This document shows, in pieces, positions 62,001 through 64,000 of a stretch of DNA of 64,000 nucleotides. The notes under the pieces are model-generated. The model saw only the letters and a program-made list of their open reading frames with translations, did not search any database and was not told the DNA's origin. This DNA is from an uncultured Ruminococcus sp. Lineage in GTDB: Bacteria > Bacillota > Clostridia > Oscillospirales > Acutalibacteraceae. The stretch lies in contig CACWOX010000004.1 of assembly GCA_902762615.1 (NCBI GenBank), forward strand, positions 1 through 64,000, in the 5' to 3' direction. The stretch's first letter is position 1, and each line of letters starts with the position of its first letter. The translations under genes and the position numbers were made by a program.

Positions 62001-64000
62001 GCTTGGAGCTTCATTCCAACAAGGCAAAGAAAAAGTCTGTGCTGGAACAGCTCAGGAGAGCTTCTGAGGCCACCAAGGGACAGACAGCCATAGTCTACGA
62101 AAACAAGGCAAATCAGATAGCCGGCATCAGAGCCGAGCTGAACGAATACGTAAAAGAACTTCATAAGGAACGCAAGTGCGGCAAAACGCTGTACGAGCTG
62201 ATCAATGAATATGAAGCCAATCAATCCTACCCCGATATGACGCTGCCGGATTACAACGCCGTGGCAGAGATAGACCGCGAAAGAGCCGATCAGCAGGCGA
62301 TTCTTCTTCAGCGCGTCACCGCTGCCGCGAAGGCGGTGGGTCACCCGAAGGATCATCCCCTTACCGCAGTAAAAACCGCGAATTATTCCCAGCAGCTCCG
62401 CATGACGCTGCCCCAAAACATTGCCGCATATCAAGCTGCCCTGCGCGGCTTGCAAAGTGCAGTCCAAGCATTCACCGCCGAGGTGGATATCCCTTCAGGT
62501 ACGTTTGCTCAGATTTCGGCAATGAACGCGGCGGCACATGAGTTGAAGCAGTGGCTCTCCTTCCCGAGAGCGTGGGCACAGTCGGAAAACGCAGGATTCT
62601 TCCTCACACAGATACAGGAGATGAGCCTGCACTATGCAAACGCCAATCAGTACGCGGCAATGCTCTCGCAGTACTGGCGGCAGGAATTCCTCACCCTTGA
62701 CGCCATGCAGCTTCTGGCGGAATACCGCACGGCAGCGGCAAAATGGCTCATTCCGCGCATGATGGGCATTAACGCTCTCTGCAAAAAGCTCATTCCGTAT
62801 GCCCTCGGCACAATCAATAAGAATCAGCTCGAACAGCAGCTTGTCACGCTGCTGAATTACCGCAACGAGATGGACGCCGCGTCTGCACTCTTTGCTCAGT
62901 ACGGCGATTCTCTCGGGAACCTATACAGCGGCAGCGCTACCGACTGGAACAGCATCAGCATGTCCTGCGCCGCCGCAAAGGAAAGTGCTGCAAATCTGGA
63001 TAATACCTTCGGCGGCTCTGAATTCCGCACGCATTACTGCAGCAGACCCGAGCTACGGGAGAAAATCGAAGGTGTGATCGGCGCAATGCCTTCCGTGCTT
63101 GAGGTAAAGAACGCACTTGATGAGGTAATTGATACGTCATATGAGCCGGACGATGACTGGCTGTCTGCCCAGATGGAAGTGTGTGACAATGTGGCAGCAC
63201 ACTTTGACGAGATTAAGGAATGGATCACATGGAATGCCATTTCACGCGAAGCGATCAACTGCGGAATGGAATGTGCCATTAACGCATACAGGCAGGGAAT
63301 TGCTCATGAGGACGTCGCCGGCAGCTTCAGGAAAATCATCTCAAAGACCCTCGCCATGCAGATCATTGATTCCGTGCCGGTGCTTAACGGCTTCTCCGGC
63401 GCGGTGTTCAACGAGAAGATCGAGCAGTTCAGGCAGATGGATGAAGAGCTTACCAAGCTCACCCAAAAGGAAATCTATTGCAGACTCGCATCAAGAGTGC
63501 CGAATTTCGCAAAGGAAGCGGCGCAAAGCTCCGAGCTGGGCATACTGCAAAAGGCGATACGCAGCGGCGGCAGAGGCATGAGCATACGCAAGCTGTTCGA
63601 CCAGATACCAAATATGCTGCCGAGACTTTGCCCCTGTATGTTGATGAGTCCTATCTCGGCTGCGCAGTATCTTGCGCCAAATAGAGAGCCATTTGACCTT
63701 GTGGTATTCGATGAAGCCTCACAGATAACCACCTCAAAGGCGGTCGGCGCTTTGGCAAGGGGAAAGAATGCCGTCATAGTGGGCGACCCGAAGCAGATGC
63801 CGCCAACGTCCTTCTTTGCCACCAATACGGTCGATGAAGACAATATTGACGACGAAGACCTTGAAAGCATACTCGACGACTGCCTTGCTTTGAATATGCC
63901 CCAGACACATCTTCTCTGGCATTACCGCAGCCGTCACGAAAGCCTGATTGCTTTCAGCAACCGTCATTTCTATGAGAACAAGCTGTACACATTCCCCTCT
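59039..64000 (+). CDS. Giant SF1 helicase (DUF4011-type), 3' end outside the window
   Basis: An uninterrupted frame of 1654 codons runs off the right edge. Residues 1-125 form an N-terminal helical domain. Residues 133-249 are nine 13-residue acidic repeats. A transglutaminase-like segment follows, with Cys479 in LGTCMDLTLLYTAALEAIG and His505 in GHIFAGVWLE. After it comes a DUF4011-like region (TRKTRWEHKLLDLGLRNSLIN, then RYAPIILVPVEIVR). The SF1 helicase core begins with the P-loop GPPGTGKSQT (938-947), then DEAS at 1558-1561, GDPKQMPPTSFF and HYRSRHESLI. The remaining motifs and any nuclease domain lie beyond the end. Proteins of this build are found in anti-phage and nucleic-acid-surveillance contexts, but no function can be proven here. 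Confidence 0.85.
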   Translation, partial: MASNFEFMSPKWRDIAELGAKAEECSATAPKQCADSLRIIGQRIADQLLAVNGLTLPDSANQSEKITFLRNHQLIIVSIEDILLSLNDTSDDTEITSDEAEKRLRMAHKLCHWFVLVHGYNDNPDDESAEAEPTLEEAEAAPETQPTLEEAEAAPETQPLQEEAEAAPETQPSQEEAEAAPETQPSQEEAEAAPETESTQEEAEAAPETQPSQEESEAAPETQPSQEEAEAAPEMQPSLEEAETLPKEEPSQEDDDNADESEVQIHIDMKIIPVINYALLQNGLRIVRTLTVTNDSSEQIADAELHITAEPALCLPYTEHIDMLQAGQSIKLSAVRLIPDGNFLASLTEKISGVLSVSVTIGERTLCSRQTEVTALAFDQWHGSSIYPELLCSFITPNHPVIAQITGRAAELLGKWTGDPSLDAYQSNDSNRVLKQAAAVYGALQEQNIVYCVPPASFEAIGQRIRLCDTVMEQKLGTCMDLTLLYTAALEAIGLHPLLILLKGHIFAGVWLEEMSFPETVQDDASLITKRLANGINEIAVVECTAFAAKEETVTFDDAQKMAEKQLANLSAVEFFIDVNRARLSGVKPIPMRIPTENGWKVERPLLTEDELTAAPKERNSAVVMDEGEDTPVTRKTRWEHKLLDLGLRNSLINLRLSKTLIPLLSSSVDDLEDSLADGEDFKIMPRPSDWNQGELGFDTMHELGSFASVIQSEFKNHRLRSALTETELAKTIKELYRSAKSALEENGANTLYMALGLLRWYENPRSTKPRYAPIILVPVEIVRKSAAQGYVVRLRDDESQMNVTILEKLKQDFQIDIKGLNVLPEDEHGIDTRKVFTIVRKAVMEQKNWDVLESAYIGIFSFSQFVMWNDIRSRYDDLAKNKIVSSLMEGKLEWEAEEMRIGDEVDENGVFLPMSADASQLFAIRAASEGKSFVLHGPPGTGKSQTITALIANALAQGKSVLFVAEKMAALEVVERRLDKIGIGDFCLELHSNKAKKKSVLEQLRRASEATKGQTAIVYENKANQIAGIRAELNEYVKELHKERKCGKTLYELINEYEANQSYPDMTLPDYNAVAEIDRERADQQAILLQRVTAAAKAVGHPKDHPLTAVKTANYSQQLRMTLPQNIAAYQAALRGLQSAVQAFTAEVDIPSGTFAQISAMNAAAHELKQWLSFPRAWAQSENAGFFLTQIQEMSLHYANANQYAAMLSQYWRQEFLTLDAMQLLAEYRTAAAKWLIPRMMGINALCKKLIPYALGTINKNQLEQQLVTLLNYRNEMDAASALFAQYGDSLGNLYSGSATDWNSISMSCAAAKESAANLDNTFGGSEFRTHYCSRPELREKIEGVIGAMPSVLEVKNALDEVIDTSYEPDDDWLSAQMEVCDNVAAHFDEIKEWITWNAISREAINCGMECAINAYRQGIAHEDVAGSFRKIISKTLAMQIIDSVPVLNGFSGAVFNEKIEQFRQMDEELTKLTQKEIYCRLASRVPNFAKEAAQSSELGILQKAIRSGGRGMSIRKLFDQIPNMLPRLCPCMLMSPISAAQYLAPNREPFDLVVFDEASQITTSKAVGALARGKNAVIVGDPKQMPPTSFFATNTVDEDNIDDEDLESILDDCLALNMPQTHLLWHYRSRHESLIAFSNRHFYENKLYTFPS
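59435..59785 (+). repeat. 39-bp tandem repeat, nine units, in frame
   Basis: Nine consecutive 39-bp units encode 13-residue repeats close to PSQEEAEAAPETQ. Units 2-8 differ at a few positions; the last is degenerate (PSLEEAETLPKEE). Because the unit is a multiple of three, gain or loss of copies would keep the frame. The product is an acidic, Glu/Ala/Pro-rich linker. On the opposite strand the same repeats are also open, which is a side effect of their composition. Confidence 0.93.

Overview
The window looks like chromosomal DNA from a Gram-positive anaerobe of the Clostridia, most likely the Ruminococcaceae/Oscillospiraceae side. This is inferred from gene content and protein style; no rRNA is present. 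Supporting signs are a Wzz-tyrosine kinase fusion with a PHP-type phosphatase, a rubrerythrin with an N-terminal rubredoxin domain, early-cobalt (anaerobic) corrin synthesis, the clostridial nusB-xseA-xseB-ispA-dxs-tlyA-nadK-argR-recN gene string, strong GGAGG ribosome sites with several TTG/GTG starts, and TTGACA-N17-TATAAT promoters.

Layout. 1-7.2 kb: envelope and lipid genes (tyrosine autokinase, its phosphatase, a PlsC-like acyltransferase, a PAP2 phosphatase plus a flippase-like protein, and a phosphatidylserine synthase). 7.2-11.9 kb: DUF4003 protein, an isolated cbiL, YwaF-like and LiaF-like membrane proteins, a phosphoesterase and a lipoprotein. 12-18 kb (minus strand): M3 oligopeptidase, rubrerythrin, and a 1129-residue TPR-GAF-GGDEF protein. 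18.1-28.2 kb (minus strand): a tight housekeeping operon running from nusB to recN. 28.5-36.3 kb (plus strand): a small membrane protein, a dGTPase-like HD protein, dnaG, then three consecutive primary-type sigma-70 genes and a phosphoesterase. 36.4-56.4 kb: a cobalamin riboswitch followed by a run of 23 genes for corrinoid import and synthesis. 56.4-58.9 kb (minus strand): an ABC-2 exporter. 59.0 kb to the end: the first 1654 codons of a giant SF1 helicase with a transglutaminase-like segment and a 39-bp tandem repeat.

How the genes work together. The cobamide locus is nearly complete. A B12 riboswitch precedes a BtuFCD-type importer flanked by two related membrane-anchored beta-rich proteins of unknown function and a CbiK cobaltochelatase that carries a lipoprotein signal. 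Then come cbiC, D, F, G, H, J, ET, A, cobT, cobU, cobS, a short cobU paralogue, cobC, cbiB, cobD and cbiP. The one missing ring methylase, cbiL, lies 28 kb upstream. Sirohydrochlorin-forming genes, the corrinoid adenosyltransferase and a cobalt transporter are not in the window.

The features most worth following up are the extracytoplasmic CbiK with its two surface proteins, the triple sigma-factor array, and the repeat-bearing helicase that runs off the end.
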